In this document: one piece after another, positions 43,669 to 58,600 of the stretch
How the letters are laid out: each line of letters begins with the position of its first letter
Numbering within the stretch: position 1 is the first letter of the stretch
Origin: CALUVN01 sp944323595
GTDB lineage: Bacteria > Cyanobacteriota > Vampirovibrionia > Gastranaerophilales > Gastranaerophilaceae
Length of the DNA: 64,000 nucleotides
Direction of reading: 5' to 3'
Assembly: GCA_963931255.1 (NCBI GenBank)
Contig: OZ006972.1
Span: forward strand, 186,001-250,000
Program-made: the position numbers and the translations under genes
The notes under the pieces: model-generated
What the model was told of the DNA's origin: nothing
What the model saw: only the letters and a program-made list of their open reading frames with translations
Database searches by the model: none

Positions 43669-46600
43669 TTACCACTTATTAGTCAAATTCGACTTCATTG
43701 AATTAGCTCTGCGAAGATTGAGATATAAAATCTTATTCGCTGTGGCTTTACTCATATTAACAAAGCGGACACCGGCCATATCTTCTTGAAGCCGCATAAC
43801 TTCAACCTGTACATCAATTTCAATATCTTCATACAGTATAGAAACATCAACTTTATCGCCGACTTTAAGATTCAAGTCATTACCGATTAATGCACCTGTT
43901 TTTGAAATATCATATACAGGAACAGTTGATTTAATATTTTGCCCTTCAGTCGGGAATCTCATTGAAATACGTTTGGTTGCTTTATAAGTAGCTTTATCAA
44001 TATCCTTAAATCCCGGAGTTGTCGTATATTGTTGTAATTTATCATCCTTGTAGGTCAATCTGTAGAAACTGTTTTCGTTTCTAAACAGGTTGGTGATTTC
44101 ATAAGGATTATAATTTACAACAGGAGCCTGAGTTTCCAGAGTAATTAAATCACCCATATAAAGCCCGAAAGAACCTGTTTTTTGGGTATAAAGCTGCAAG
44201 GTTGAATGATCCAGCAGTCTTCTGTAATCGTTATCAACAATAGTCAGCCATCTGTATTCTTCACTTTGCGGTCTGTGAACACCTGCTGAACCAAATCTGT
44301 TACCGTTTCTGAATTCTGCATAGTTATTGATTATTGCATCACGTACAGAGAGTTCCAAATCCTGAGTATCAATATAAGCATCATTTGCATATAACTTATT
44401 GATATTTAATCCTCTGTTAGTATCCTGCTGCAATGTATTATTAGAATTCAAAGAAAGTGTAACATCTTTGGCTCTGTAATCAGTACCTGTCTGGATAGTG
44501 AATTTATTTTGGAAAATTTCAATTGTCGTCATTAATTCCTGTTCAATATATGACCTTGTAGAACTGTCACCATTATTTGCATCTGCAACAGCATCTTTGG
44601 ATACACCAGTTATATCAAAAGATAATTTTGCGCCGTCACCGAAAGTATTAAATCCTGATGCGTAGGATGTTTCTCCGGTAAGAGGATCAACATATACCGT
44701 ATCGGCTTTAGGATCAAATCCATCACTATGGTTTTTAGTATGTATGTCTGATTCCATCGCATCATAAGAATGAGCATAGATATTATCTGCCATCAGAGTA
44801 ACATCTGCCTTTTGGAAAGTATTACCATTTACGGTTTCAAATTCACCTTTACCGTTATTGGCACCTCTGACGTAGGCATTATATATTCTGAGTGTTGAAT
44901 TTGCATCATCACCGCCCAATGCATCCAATACTTCTATTGCAACAGTTTGCGGAACAACTTCATTATCTTCACCGCCTAGTTTAATCTTGTCGTGCGGATA
45001 AAGTAAATCATTGAAATCATCGCTGCCGCCTGAAATTTTACCTAAATTATAGATAGTAAGATTTTTTGATTTACTCAGAATATGGAGGTGATTATTTGAT
45101 GTAATTTCACTTATTTCAGCATCTGAGCCTAATGCAAAATCTATTGAACCCCGCTTAGAAATCAAGTGAGCAATATTTGTTTTATCACCATAGGCTGAAC
45201 CATCCAGATAAATATCATTTTCAGCTTCAAAACCTACTTTAGCATTTGCATCCAAATCTGTTCTTTGTTTATAGGTCAAAGCTTTTCCATCTTCACCAAT
45301 TTCATTGCTTGAAATTACCGAAATATTTTTACCCTCAAGATTAGCCTGAGTATTATCTGTTGAGGCATTCTTTATTGAGTAGCCTCTGTAGTAAGGTTCA
45401 TTATTCGGATCCGGATGTTCTTCATCTGGTTGTTTCCAGTCAGCTGCTGTCAGAACAATATCGCCATCCGTTTTAATTTTATCAACATTCAAATCGGAAT
45501 TTTTAGCTGTCAGGTTAACAAGACCTGAATCTGCCACTCCGTCTTTTGCAGAAGCTTCTATATCTACTTTGCCTTTGATATTAACATTTATTGATTTTGT
45601 ATTATCTCGGGTTTCAGCATCAATACTATAGGCAGGTTTATCGGAATCTGCACGTTGACCAATACTGCCGTCTGTGAGTTTGATATTCAAATCCTGACCT
45701 GCTGCAATAAGAGTTTTATCAACTCCAGAATTTAGAATGTCTCCGTTCGTTTGTGTTATATTAACATTTCCCCTAACAGCATTAATATTATTATTGGTAG
45801 AAGCATCTCCGATTATAATATTTGAATCGCTGTTTGTAATATTAATATTCTGATTGTCGGTTCTTGTTATACCTGCAATTATAATACCGCCTGAAGCTGT
45901 ATTTTTGATATTAAGATTTCCGTTATTGTTAATAACAGTACCGATAGCATCTACTATAATTCCTCCGTTCGTGTTGGTAATATTTGTTTGACCGAGGACA
46001 TTCAAAATATCACCTTGAACAAGAATTCCGTCACCGCTATTCGTTACTTCCAGCAATCCGTTATTATTTTTGATTAAACCGCTTTCTGTAACAGTAAGTT
46101 TTCCGGCAGTGTTATTGACTTTTGTATTACCTTTTTTATTGTTAACAATACCTGCAATTTCAGCACCGCCATTACCCTTATTTGTAACAGTCATTGTTCC
46201 GTTATTATTCAGCACCTGAGCACCGTTATCAACGGTTAATGCGCCATTTGTATTGGTAACCGTCATAGAACCGTTTTGATTATCTATTTTACCGGTTGAT
46301 GCAACATTCAAGCCGTCAACGCCGTTATTTGTTACGGTCATATTGCCCTGTTTATTTTCAACGGTTCCTGATATTTTAAGTTCTGATTCTTCGTTCGTAA
46401 TTTCCGTATTTCCGGCATTATTTGATACTGTGCCTGAAATTTCTGCTCCGTTTGCTCCTTTGGATGAGATTTTTGTGTCGCCTTTTCCAAAGTTCTTAAG
46501 CAGCCCGGCAAGTGTTAGTTTTCCGGAGGTTTCTGCATTAGTAACCGTTATATTACCGGCTGAACCTGTATTTTTTTCATTATTTTTTACATTGCCGGTA

Positions 46601-49600
46601 CTTGTTACGGTCAAATCTCCGCTATTATTTATCAAGGTTATATTACCTTTTTCATTGGCTATTGTGCCGCTGATTTCGGTTCCGCCGGCTCCGTTATTTG
46701 TTACAGAAGTATTACCCTGTTTATTTTCAACGGTTCCTGATATTTTAAGTTCTGATTCTTCGTTCGTAATTTCTGTATTTCCGGTATTGTTTGATACCGT
46801 GCCTGAAATTTCTGCTCCGTTTGCTCCTTTGGAAGTTATTTTTGTATCGCCTTTTCCAAAGTTCTTAAGCAGCCCGGCAAGTGTTAGTTTTCCGGAGGTT
46901 TCTGCATTAGTAACCGTTATATTACCCTGTTTATTTTCAACGGTTCCGGAAATTTTAAGTTCTGATTTTTCGTTTGTGATTTCCGTATCTCCGGCATTAT
47001 TTGATACTGTGCCTGAAATTTCTGCTCCGTTTGCTCCTTTGGATGAGATTTTTGTGTCACCTTTTCCGAAGTTCTTAAGCAGTCCGGCAAGTGTTAGTTT
47101 TCCGGAGGTTTCTGCATTAGTAACCGTTATATTACCGGCTGAACCTGTATTTTTTTCATTATTTTTTACATTGCCGGTACTTGTTACGGTCAAATCTCCT
47201 CTATTATTTATCAAGGTTATATAACCTTTTTCATTAGTTATTGTGCCGCTGATTTCGGTTCCGCCGGCTCCGTTATTTGTCAGTGTAGTGTTACCTGTAG
47301 TCGTTGAAACAGTACCGGAAACAGTAATTTTATTACCATTGTTCGTTACACTTGTATTACCGTTTATATTTTGAACTTTACCGGCAACTGTCACATCACC
47401 TTTTGTATTTTCTACAGTCAAGGCACCGTTAGAATTTTGGATATCGCCTTTTGTTGTTATACTAACACCATCAGCACCGTTATTCTTCAGTGTAAGTTCT
47501 CCGTCATTGAGTAATTTGCCGTCAACAACGACTCCGCTATTTGCACTGTTTTCAAGAGTTGTTTTGCCGACTGAATCAATTGTTGCAACAACATTACCGT
47601 CTTTATTACGGTGCTCATTAACTGTAATACCGTTTTCTGAAGTTATATTGAGAGAACCTGTTCCGTCACCATCTTTTTTATTTTTACCGTTTGTAATTAC
47701 TCCAAGGATGTTAACTTTGCCTTTTGAAGTAACTTCTGTTGAGGCAAGATTATGTCCCTGATTTACAACAGTACCTGTGAATGAACCATTATTATCAAAA
47801 CCTCCGTTCATTCTGTCATTTCCAAGAGTATTTATGACAAGTTCATTATTTGTATCGTTTTTAATGTTAACGTTGGCATATCCGTCAGTATAATGAACTT
47901 CACCTTTGCCGGAAACATTACCTGTGAAGTTAACATTACCGCCTTCTTGTTGTGTATGGAATACAAGAAGTTTGTTATTTGCTTTGTCATAAAGAACTTT
48001 TATATTGTTATCTTTATTCAGGTATGCGGTATTGACCATATTCTTTTCACCTGTATTCGGATCAACAATAAGGTTTTCATCTTTCAGCATCTCATCTGTT
48101 ATAGTAACATTTCTGTCACCGTAACCTGCTTGAACATATCCGTCAACCTTGATATTGTCAGCATTTACTGTAATATCTTTACCTGCAATAAATCTGTCGC
48201 CTGTATTTATGTTCAAATCAGTGCCTTTTGCATTGTATGCAACATTGCCCTGTACTGCAACAACATCTTTCACAGCGGTGTTTATTGCTCCATTAAAGTT
48301 TATATCACCACTTTCGTTCCATACGTTTAGATTAGCTCCGCTGAAATTAATCATTCCGTTGAAGGTTAAATCAGACGGGGTTGAATTTTTGAACTGATCT
48401 AACGGATTGTTATGGTCAAAGTAATTTTTGATATTAATACCCGGCTCATAAGCCTGACCGTCGCCGCTTACTACAAGAACGTTATCGTGAATAGGTGTAC
48501 CGGTATTTGCCAGATAACTGTAATTTTGTTTTTCTATAATAAGCCCGACTTCATCAAGATTATCAAAATTGATATTTCCGAAAATTAAGTCATATTTGTC
48601 TGAATAATTGTTTACATCAAATGCCGGCTCAAAGATTTTGAAATGACCGTCGCCTGTAATTTTATTCAGTGCAGTTTCACGCTTGCTTCTGTCTATTGTT
48701 GTATCTGTTTCAAGCCCGATAATTTCAATTTTAGATTTTGGTGCATTTATATCGTCAAACTTGATATAAGATTTGTCAACTGTAAGGTCTTCAAAAGTTA
48801 ATCCGCTCAAGTATTCTTTTTGTGAAGTAAGCGTATCTATATTTTCACTAATTGTCTTTAGAGAATCTTCATTATTTTCAATTAATGCCTCCAGTGCATC
48901 AATCTGCGACTCGTAATTTGCAATAGAGGCATTTATATTATCTTTAGCATCTTCAGCGCTTGTCGCATCGCCAATAACTTTTTGAGCACCGTTGGCATCT
49001 GTATAAATAAATCCGAGATTTTCATCTTCTGTTATTTGGGATTGTATAGCATTGTATGCAGTAAGAAGAGTTGTCTGCTGCTCTTCGGTCAAATTCAACG
49101 TGTCTGACGCAATATACTTTTCAAAAGATAAAGCTTCACCATTTTCAGGTATTTCCTGATTCATAAACCCATTCCAGAACGTATCAAAATCTTCTATAAT
49201 ACCGTCTGCAGCAGTCTTAACATTTTCTTTTACTATATTTTGAACACTTTCCATTGAAATAGTTTCGTAATCGCCTGTATTCAAAGCTTCAAGCATTTGT
49301 TTAAGTTCAGCAATTGAAGCTTCATATTCAGCAATTTTTTCCTCGCTGTATGTATTATCATTTTCTATTGCAGAAAGTCTTTCTTGAAGTTCAATAATTT
49401 CAGCAGCAATAGACTCAATAGCCTTTTGATTGTCTTCTTCTTGTTCTTCTGCTGTGATTTCGCCGCCTTCAACAATTTCATATTTATTTTCAAAACCTTC
49501 ATCTTCCACAATATTGCCGTCTTTATCTATAATCATATTGTATTTTGAACCGGCTCCTGCGCTAATTTCACCGTCAAGTTTAAGATTGTTGTCTATTTTT

Positions 49601-52600
49601 GTAGAAATATTCTGGCTCTTACCTGATGTAGTAATCGGAATACCAAACAACAGATAACTTGTTTTTTCGTATTCAACATTTGATGAAAGATTTGTTCTGC
49701 CGTTGCCGTAGCGGATTGTAACATCCTTGTCTGATGTTATTGCAGCATCTTTATTAACCGTCAAATTATTTGTAGTATTAAATTCAAGTTTTCCGTCAAC
49801 ATCACCGGTTGCAACACCGGCATCAACATCAAGTCGTGCATTTTGGGTTAAATTATTCGTTGAATTTTGCATAAAGTTAATCTGAACAACATCGTTGCCT
49901 AAAAGTTCACCACTGTTGTTGACATTGTTATTCACATTTAGTGTCAGATAAGCATTGGCGCCAGGATCAACACCTCCAAACTGATCAGCATCAATATTAA
50001 CATCAGATACAAGTGTATTATTAGAATCTAATGCGATATCTAAATCTCTTGCCAGTAATGACGCACCTGTGCCTATGTTCAGATTATTGTTATTTGTAAC
50101 AGTTAACCTTGAGGTTGCAACATTCTTTGCAACAAAACCACCGGCAGCAGAACCTATGTACTGCTTCAATGTACTGTCTGAAGTAACGTCAACATTCATC
50201 TTGTTAGCAGCTCTGAATTTAGAATCGTTAAGTTGAATCTTACTTGTTTGGCTAACATCGTTAGTAATATTTGTACTGTCTGATACTGAAAAACCGGCAA
50301 GTTTAACTTCATACTTGATATCTTTATCATCAATTGTACCAAGTTTTGCATTTGTTTTCATAGACATATCGTAAGCTTCTATATCAGTGCCGTTTTGTGA
50401 AACAATATCAGCAGTTGATGTTATGTTATTTTTAACATTACCGCCATACACAAGAACCGCTCCGGAAGCTTGAAGATTTCTCTTCATCGCAACACGGTTT
50501 TCACTATTTACATCAAAATTAACATTTCCTGATGATTTGATTTTGGCTCCGTCAATGTTGATTTTGTTAGTTGTGTTTAGTGTATTCGATGTATCTGATT
50601 TTGAGATTGCAACCAAGGTAACAGCTTTATCGCTTAATACGGTTTCTGTTTTGTTAACAGCATTTGATTTTACATTCATACTGTTTTCAAAATTTTCGTT
50701 TGTTGCATCTGCTGTAACATTGATAACTGAATCACCGTTAGCTGCGGTTGTAAGCTTATAAGTTCCAACTGAAACCAAACCGCCGCCTTTAGATTCAGCT
50801 GTATTGAATGAATCGCGTGATACATCTGAAGTTACTGTCATATTATCCATAGCAAGCTTGCCGCCGATATTAATAGTGGTATCTGTATCTATCAATGCTT
50901 CACTCGTATTTATTTCAACACCAACCAGGCTTATTTCTGCATTAACCATCTGTGTATTGACGTTAGCATTATCTTGTAATGCAACTTTAACAGCATTTGT
51001 TATTTCATTATTGCCGCCGATTGTTATTGTATTTGAACCACCTACTTTGGATTGCAACTTCAATGTTGAAATATTAATTGCGCCAAGACTTGCAGATGAT
51101 GAACCTGATGTGGCAGTACGATTAACTTTTGAAATCACATTCAGATTATTTGATTTAAGACTTCCTGCATTAACAGTTGCATTTGTTTGAGCGTTAACTT
51201 CTGCATTGAGTCTAGTTACGCCGATACCTGCCAAACCTGCTTGTGCTTTTTTAGCAAGAACTTCAGCCCTGATTTCGCCGGCTTCATCTGTATTTGTCTT
51301 AACACCGGCTGCAACTTTAGTATTTCCTGTATTTCCTGTATTTTCTATTGTTAAACCGGAATTATTAATACCTGAGTTAAATTGTGCCTTAACAATAGCA
51401 CCCTGTGAGGTTACTGTTGCTGAGGCAAGTGACAGACCACCCATATTTACGGTTGTTTTGGCACTCACACCCCCTGTTGATGCAATTACGTTCATATTAT
51501 TGGAATTGATTGTTCCGGTTGCATTTACAATTGCATTTGTAATAGCACTTGATTCAGCTTTATTAACAACAACCTGTCCTGAAATAGCAGAAGCTCTAAG
51601 AGATGCAAGTTCTGAACTTAAAGTGCTTGTATTGTCTGCTTTTACATCTAGGTTTCTGGTTGCATCAATATCTACTTCCCCTCTAATTGCAGCTTCTACC
51701 GTATTTTTGGATTCTGCAAGCGCAACGGTCGCATCAATGCTTACACCGGAAACATTTGCACCAACAGAACTTACATTTGTTGTATCTTTTGAAATTGCAT
51801 TCACAGCAATATTTTGACCGCTTATTGTACCATTATTTATTTCTGATTTTGTAGTAGAGGTATTTGTAAAGTATGCAACGTTTCCGCCTACTGTAACACT
51901 ACCAAGAGATGCCGCATAAGCGTTTGTGTCTGCTATAACCTCATTATTTGCAGTCACTGAAATATTATTACCCGATACATTACCGCCCAAACTTGCTGAT
52001 GTATTGTATTTCATATTAGTTACAAGCACATTTGCAGAAAATGCACCTACAGCACCGATGGCAGCCGTTGCATTGTGTTTATCCAAATTGAGTGTATTAG
52101 ACGCATCAACAGTTACGTCACCCTTTGACTGAATATTGGCATTCACATTAGCTTGAACACCGCCTTTTGATGCATCTGATACAGTCACATCTGCTCGATT
52201 AAGCGCAACATCGGTAATATTACCATTATCGCTGGTTGTTAAATACTCATTTGTGTTGGCATCATCAAATTTGCCGCCGATAGATGTCACAGAAACAGCA
52301 CCTGCAACACCATACAAACCGCCTGCGGCTGATGCTGTAAGGATATTAATATCCATATCTGAAACGGCATCAACATCTACGGAAGATGCTTCGATTACAC
52401 CTGTTGTAGATGCAATTTCAGCTCTCACAGCATTATTAATTATATTAACGTTTGCAGCACCGGCTCCGCCACCGCCGACTCCTACAGCGACGATACCGAC
52501 ATTCATATCCAGATTAATTTCATCCTGCGCATTTACAGTGAGTATTCCTGTTTTAATATTTTTAACACTGTTATCAACATAAGCACGGACTTCTGATTCT

Positions 52601-55600
52601 ATCACGTTAACAATGACACCAAGACCAACTGCCAATCCGCCGATTGTTGCTGACAAATTATTGCCGCTAAATTCATTATTACTTGTTGAATTTACAGTCA
52701 ATGCACCCGAATTAATTTCCGAATCTTTAATTTGTGCAACACTTGTATTCTTAGCAGAATTTGCAATAGCAGAACCGTTTACTGCTGTTGCAGAACCTGC
52801 ACCGGCAGCCAGCACATCAAAAGTTTTAAATTCATTTGAAGCTTCTACTTTTGTTTCTCCACTGGATTTAATTATTGAGTTTTCAACAGAAGCGGTGTTA
52901 GTTGTAGTATTTTCGTTTGCAATTACGAGCGCGCTGCCTGCAACACCTCCGGAAGCTGAAACTCCGGCAGCAAGAGTTGCAACTTCTTTATCGTTTTCTG
53001 CTTTTACTGCAACTGTTTGCGCATTTTGAATTTTAGAATCTTTAATTTTTGCGGAAATAGTATTTTGCATGTAATTATTATTCACAGTTCCATTTACAGC
53101 TGTCGCACCGGAAGCTGAGGCGCCAAGCATAATACCGCCAAGATATCCGCCATCTTTAGCACTAACATCAACGGAACCATTTTTAACTGTTGTATTCAGT
53201 ATTGATGCTTCTGTTGTTCCTAAAATAGTATTAACAAGCGCATTTCCTGTTACAGAGGTGACACCGGAACCTGCAAGGTTGGCAAGCGCATCATAAGTAA
53301 CGGCTACTGTTTCAGCAGAAACATTCAACATATTTGTATTTTCAATTTCTACCTGTTCCACTACAGCTGAAACATCATTTATAATTGTATTTGCAACCGC
53401 AACGGCACCTGCAGAAGCTGCACCGGAGCCTGTTACTGCAAGAATATTTACAATTGGAGTATATTTACCAATACTAATTCCTCCGCTGAAATCAGAATTA
53501 TCATTCATTAATAAAGCATAGAAATTATCGTCATACTTCCATTTGTTGAAATCACTTTTTGCAGTGACGTTAATATTTTTTGAAGTATTTGATAAAGTAG
53601 AATTTACAACGTAAGCTCTGACAGTTGAGTCAATGACGTTAACAATTCCGGCACCAGCAATACCAGCAGCTCCTGCACCGGAAACCATCATCATCGTTGA
53701 GCCGAAAGATGCCTTTGAATCAGCATTCACATTAATATCATCACCTGCAGTTATAGATGTTTTATCACCGCCTTTTTTACCTACGGTTGCCTGTGTCTTG
53801 TTTGAAAAAGCATTCACATAAGCAATTGCACCAACTGAAGCAACACCAGAGCCGTTAACTGCAACATTAACACTTTCAACATCAGTTTGTTCTTTTGCTT
53901 CAACGGTGACACCGCCTGCAGAATTAATAGTAACGCCATCTTCAATTGTAGCAAGAGTATTATTTACTACCGTATTCACATTAGCAGAACCGTTAACTGC
54001 AACAGTTCCAGCACCTCCGCCAACAACCATTAAAGTTCTGACGGTTTCGTTATTTTCGGCTTTTACATTCACACCGCCTGATGTTGTTGTAATATTTGCA
54101 CCATTAGCAATAAGCGCCTGCGTGGTACCAGTTACTACATTAACAAAGGCAGAACCGCCAACAGCAGCCGTACCTGCCGTAATAGTACCGACAATTGCAT
54201 TTATCACTACATTATCTGTAGCCAGAACATCAACGGAACCTGCATTTATTTGAGCATCTCCTATAGATGCCAGTACATTGTTATTAACAACTTTTGTAAT
54301 TATAGAACCGCTTACGCCAGCCGTACCACCGCCTGCTATGTCATAAGTCATCTGCCAATTTTTGAGAGCATCATAAGCTTCAAGGCTTGTACTGCCGTTC
54401 ACAACATTTGTAAGAATATCATCAATATTAATTGAAACAATATCTCTGCCGCCTGAGTAGTTGTTTGCAGATGCATTTACCTTGACTTTTCCTGATGAAG
54501 TTATATTAGCACCGTCTGCAACAGATGCTGAAACATCTTTATTCAAAACATCTACAATAATAGAACCGCCCACTCCAGCCGTACCGGATGCAGCCACAGT
54601 CCCGCCGCGACTTTTCAAATCAGTTGTGTCGCTTGCTATAACATCAACTCCGCTTGATTTTGAAATAATTCCGCCAACAGATGCCATTGTGTTGTTAACA
54701 ATAACATTTGCACCAATATTTGCAGCCGCTGCCAGAGTACCTGTTGATACGGAAACAGCTGCAGGAATAATGTCAATATTTTCATAAGATTGAGCGGCAG
54801 CACTTACATTGCCGCCTGCTTCAATATTAGAATTTACGTTTGAAGTTGTTTCATTTGTATAAACATTTGTAATAATATTACCGCCTACTGCATTGCCGTT
54901 ACCCAGTGCCAATCCTGCAACTGCCGTGACACCCTCGACTGTACTATTATAATCAGATGCTGCGGCAACATTTCCTGTTGATTTAATTGAACCGCCTGTA
55001 ATATATGATTGAATATTACTATTCAAAACATTTACAATAGCATTTGCCAGAACTTGGGTAGTTTGCCCCGTAGTAAGCCCGAAATTCACTGCAAGAAATC
55101 TTAAGAGTTCGTCAGAGTCTGCCGTAACAGATACAGAGGTTGAATTCTGTATTTCAGAATTTTGTATACCCGCAATAATTTCGTTATTAATAACATTCAC
55201 AACAGTACCGATACCTACACCTGCACCGTTAGCAGTAGAAATAGAGGCTGAACCGGCAACATTTGCGGCATTAATATTTGAGTAAGCAAGAGTATCCACA
55301 GCACCGGAAGAATTTATTACAGCATTATTAATCGCTGCTGAAACAGCATTCCCAATGACGTTAACCCCTATAGCACCTACAAATGAGAATGATGAAGAAC
55401 CGCCTGTAATTACACTGCCTGCAATTGAAAATGCAATTATATCATCGGTTACACCGCCTTTATCGTTAGCCTTAACATTTACATTTTTGACACCTTGAAG
55501 ATTACCACCGGTAATTTCAGAAGTTGTTGATTTATCATATATATCAATATTACCTGCAATACCGGCACCAACATTGGTACTGCCGCCCTTTCCACCGGCA

Positions 55601-58600
55601 TAAGCTACACCGCCGGCGCCTTTATAAGATTTTGAATAATTGTTCGCAGTAACATTTACATCTGTATTTTTACCTGTCAAAGTAACATTTTCCATAGAAG
55701 CGGTTACAGAATTGTCTATTGTGTTTACGTTAAATGAACCGCCTACAGCAGCCTTAACATTGCCACCCTGACCTGATGCCGCGCCAACCCCGACAGCAAC
55801 TGCAATATTTTCGTTATTTTCATCTGCTTTAAGATTAAGGGCACCATTTGAATTATTAAATGTTACTTTAGTGCCGTTCATTGAAGCTGTGGTTGAACCG
55901 CCTTTGGAATTAACATTAACAGCGGCACCTGCACCGACATTACCTGATTTTGCGACACCTGTTGCTATATCAAGACCTTTTGTTTCCTGTGTTGCTTCTA
56001 CATTCAAAGAATTTCCGACAGTAATAGTCGCATTGCCTACAGAAGCTTCTACATTGGTATCATTAGAATTTACTGTTACAACACCTGCTGCTGCGGCAGA
56101 AAAATTATCGGCTGCGGTCTGACCGTTTGCAGTTTGAGTTAAATTACCTGTAGTTCCGGCAAGCGCCTGACCTTGAGAAGTTGTAGAATTATTGTCAGTC
56201 GTTCCGTCAGGTGTTTTATTTGTATCATTCAATGATGATTGAACATTTTCGTCTTGAAGAGAATCTGTAACCGAACTTCCTGAAGCATCAGCGACAGCTT
56301 TATCTGAAGAAGATGCCCCGCCTTTAATTTTATCAACTAATGGCTGCAGCTTATCCATCCAGCCGCCAAAGTTGCCGAAAATCTGATTTTCAGATGATCC
56401 GGAACCGCTATTTGCCGCATCCTGTGTTGATTTATCGACACTAACACCGCCGGCAAATGCACCAGCCAATCCGACATTAAGCCCCTGATATTTAGCATCG
56501 GCGTTAATATCCGCGCTTTCTGATGCGGTAATATTAGCACGGTTACCGATTTGAGCCTGAACATTTTTATCTACGGAATTCACCATAACAGTAGCACCGA
56601 CGGCTGCTCCGGAAGATGAAGTTTGGCCGCTGCCGCCTGAGGATGAACCGCTTTGTTTAGATAGAGCCCCGCCAATATTTAAAACAGAAGTCTTATCTGT
56701 TGCGGTTCGTTCATCTCCAAATGCAATCGTATTATTATTAAGATTTTCAGTATCAGCTACAGGTCTAAATTTTGCTTCACCTGCTTTTACGTTAACTTTT
56801 TTAGCATTTACTTTAGCATTTTCCCCGATTGAAGAGGTTGTATTCCCGCTTATATTATTAACAAGGACAGAACCAGCGAGAGCAAATGTTCCTGAACTTG
56901 CACCTGTGGCAATTACATTCAGGTAGCTTGCTTCGTTAGCCGAATACAAGCCGACTTCGCCATTCTGTGCGGTGACGGTTGCACCTTTTCCAATAGTGGC
57001 TACGGCATTATTTGTAAAATCGTTTATAAGAACAGAGCCGCCAAGACCTACTTTATCGCCGCTTGCTGCACCTTTAAATATCTGCGTAATCTGACCTGCA
57101 CTATTAAAGTTAACAACTGAATTTACAGCATTAGCAATTACATTACCGTTGTTGGCCGTTACTACAGAATTATCTGCTATGGCTGCTGTCGTGTTATTTG
57201 TAATTGTATTGTATACAACAGCACCGGACACTCCGGCATTTGCGCCGTCACCTGAAGCAGACGCCTGATTATTGAATAAATTAGCTTCAGCTTCATAATC
57301 TACAATACCGCCGTCTTCTCCTGATATTTCAAAATCAACGTTTGATAAGTCCAGACCTGAATAGTTATCTCCGCCATCAGAGCCAAACATATCAAAATTC
57401 CAGTCTAAAGTACCGTCAGAATTTGCACCGATATTAAAGCTTACAATATCAGAACCTAAAATATTAAGATACAAATCTACAAGAGATGCAGGCAATTCTG
57501 TTGTTGCATTTAGTTTAACAGAATTTGCTGTTACATTACCGCTTATATTTGCAGTAGTTGTATTATTCTGGCTATTTACCAGAACAGCGGCACCCGGAGC
57601 AAATTTTGCCCCGTCCGTAGATTCTGATTTTGCCTGATTTATTGTATAATCGACCGTATTAGCTTCTACCGCAACATCTCCGCCGGCTTTAAAATCTGAG
57701 CTGCCGATTGATGCTGTAGTATTAATTACGCTTTTATTTATGTTAACAACTCCTGTTGCTTCCAGTGTCGGATTTGGATCGGAAGTTGTATTTGTAGGGT
57801 CATCGGCATTTGCTTTGTCTGACGAAAATGCTGACAGAATACCCTGAACTTTGCTCAAAATGCCTTTTTCTTCGTCTGTATGCTCTTGATTATCTTTATC
57901 CGTTGCAGAAGTATCACCCGGTTTATATTCGCTTCCTTCTGCTGAAACTTCAGTAGAACTTACATGGAGTGATTGTGCTGTTACATTGGCATCACCGGTA
58001 ACTTCTGTTTTAGCATTAACCACTGCTGATGTATTTACTCGGTCATTTTTTAACAAAAGAGAAACACCTGCAGTACTGCCTGCCTCATGACCAGCAGAAG
58101 CTTCCTGATATTTTACTTTATTTTCAATTTCAATATCGTTGCTGGTTGCATTTACAGCCGCAACATTCAAATTATCGGCTTTAATTGTTGAATTACTATC
58201 AAAATTTACACCGGTATCTGCAGTTGAAGTATGATTTATAACCATAAGTTCATATGCATTGGCTTTTTCGCCTTTGTTCTGAATTTTAGTCTGGTTTTGA
58301 AGCTCTAAAGAAGATTCGTTTTGTGAAAGAGCCAGTGCTGTTAAATCACCGGTTGTATTAATACTGGTATTTTTTACGTTAATATTTGATTTTGTAGCAT
58401 TACCGAGTGCATAAACTAATGCTTTGCCTGTCGGAATAGCAGTAGATGAAACCTCTGTTGAAGCAGCGGCATTTGTTCCCAGAATTATATCGCCATTTGC
58501 AGCCAAATTTGAATTTTCTATATTAATTTCAGCCTCTGCACGTGCGCCTACAAAATCATCATAAGGCGTATTCATATTAAAATAATCGCCAAGATTTTGT

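Noticed and set aside
46343..47224. 293-codon plus-strand ORF, and other long plus-strand ORFs between 46 and 56 kb
   Set aside because: They are antisense echoes of the repetitive adhesin gene: hydrophobic/Pro/Ser-rich sequence repeating with the 210-base period, no ribosome binding sites.
46342..47289. CRISPR-like repeat array
   Set aside because: Units are long, in frame and protein-coding without variable spacers.
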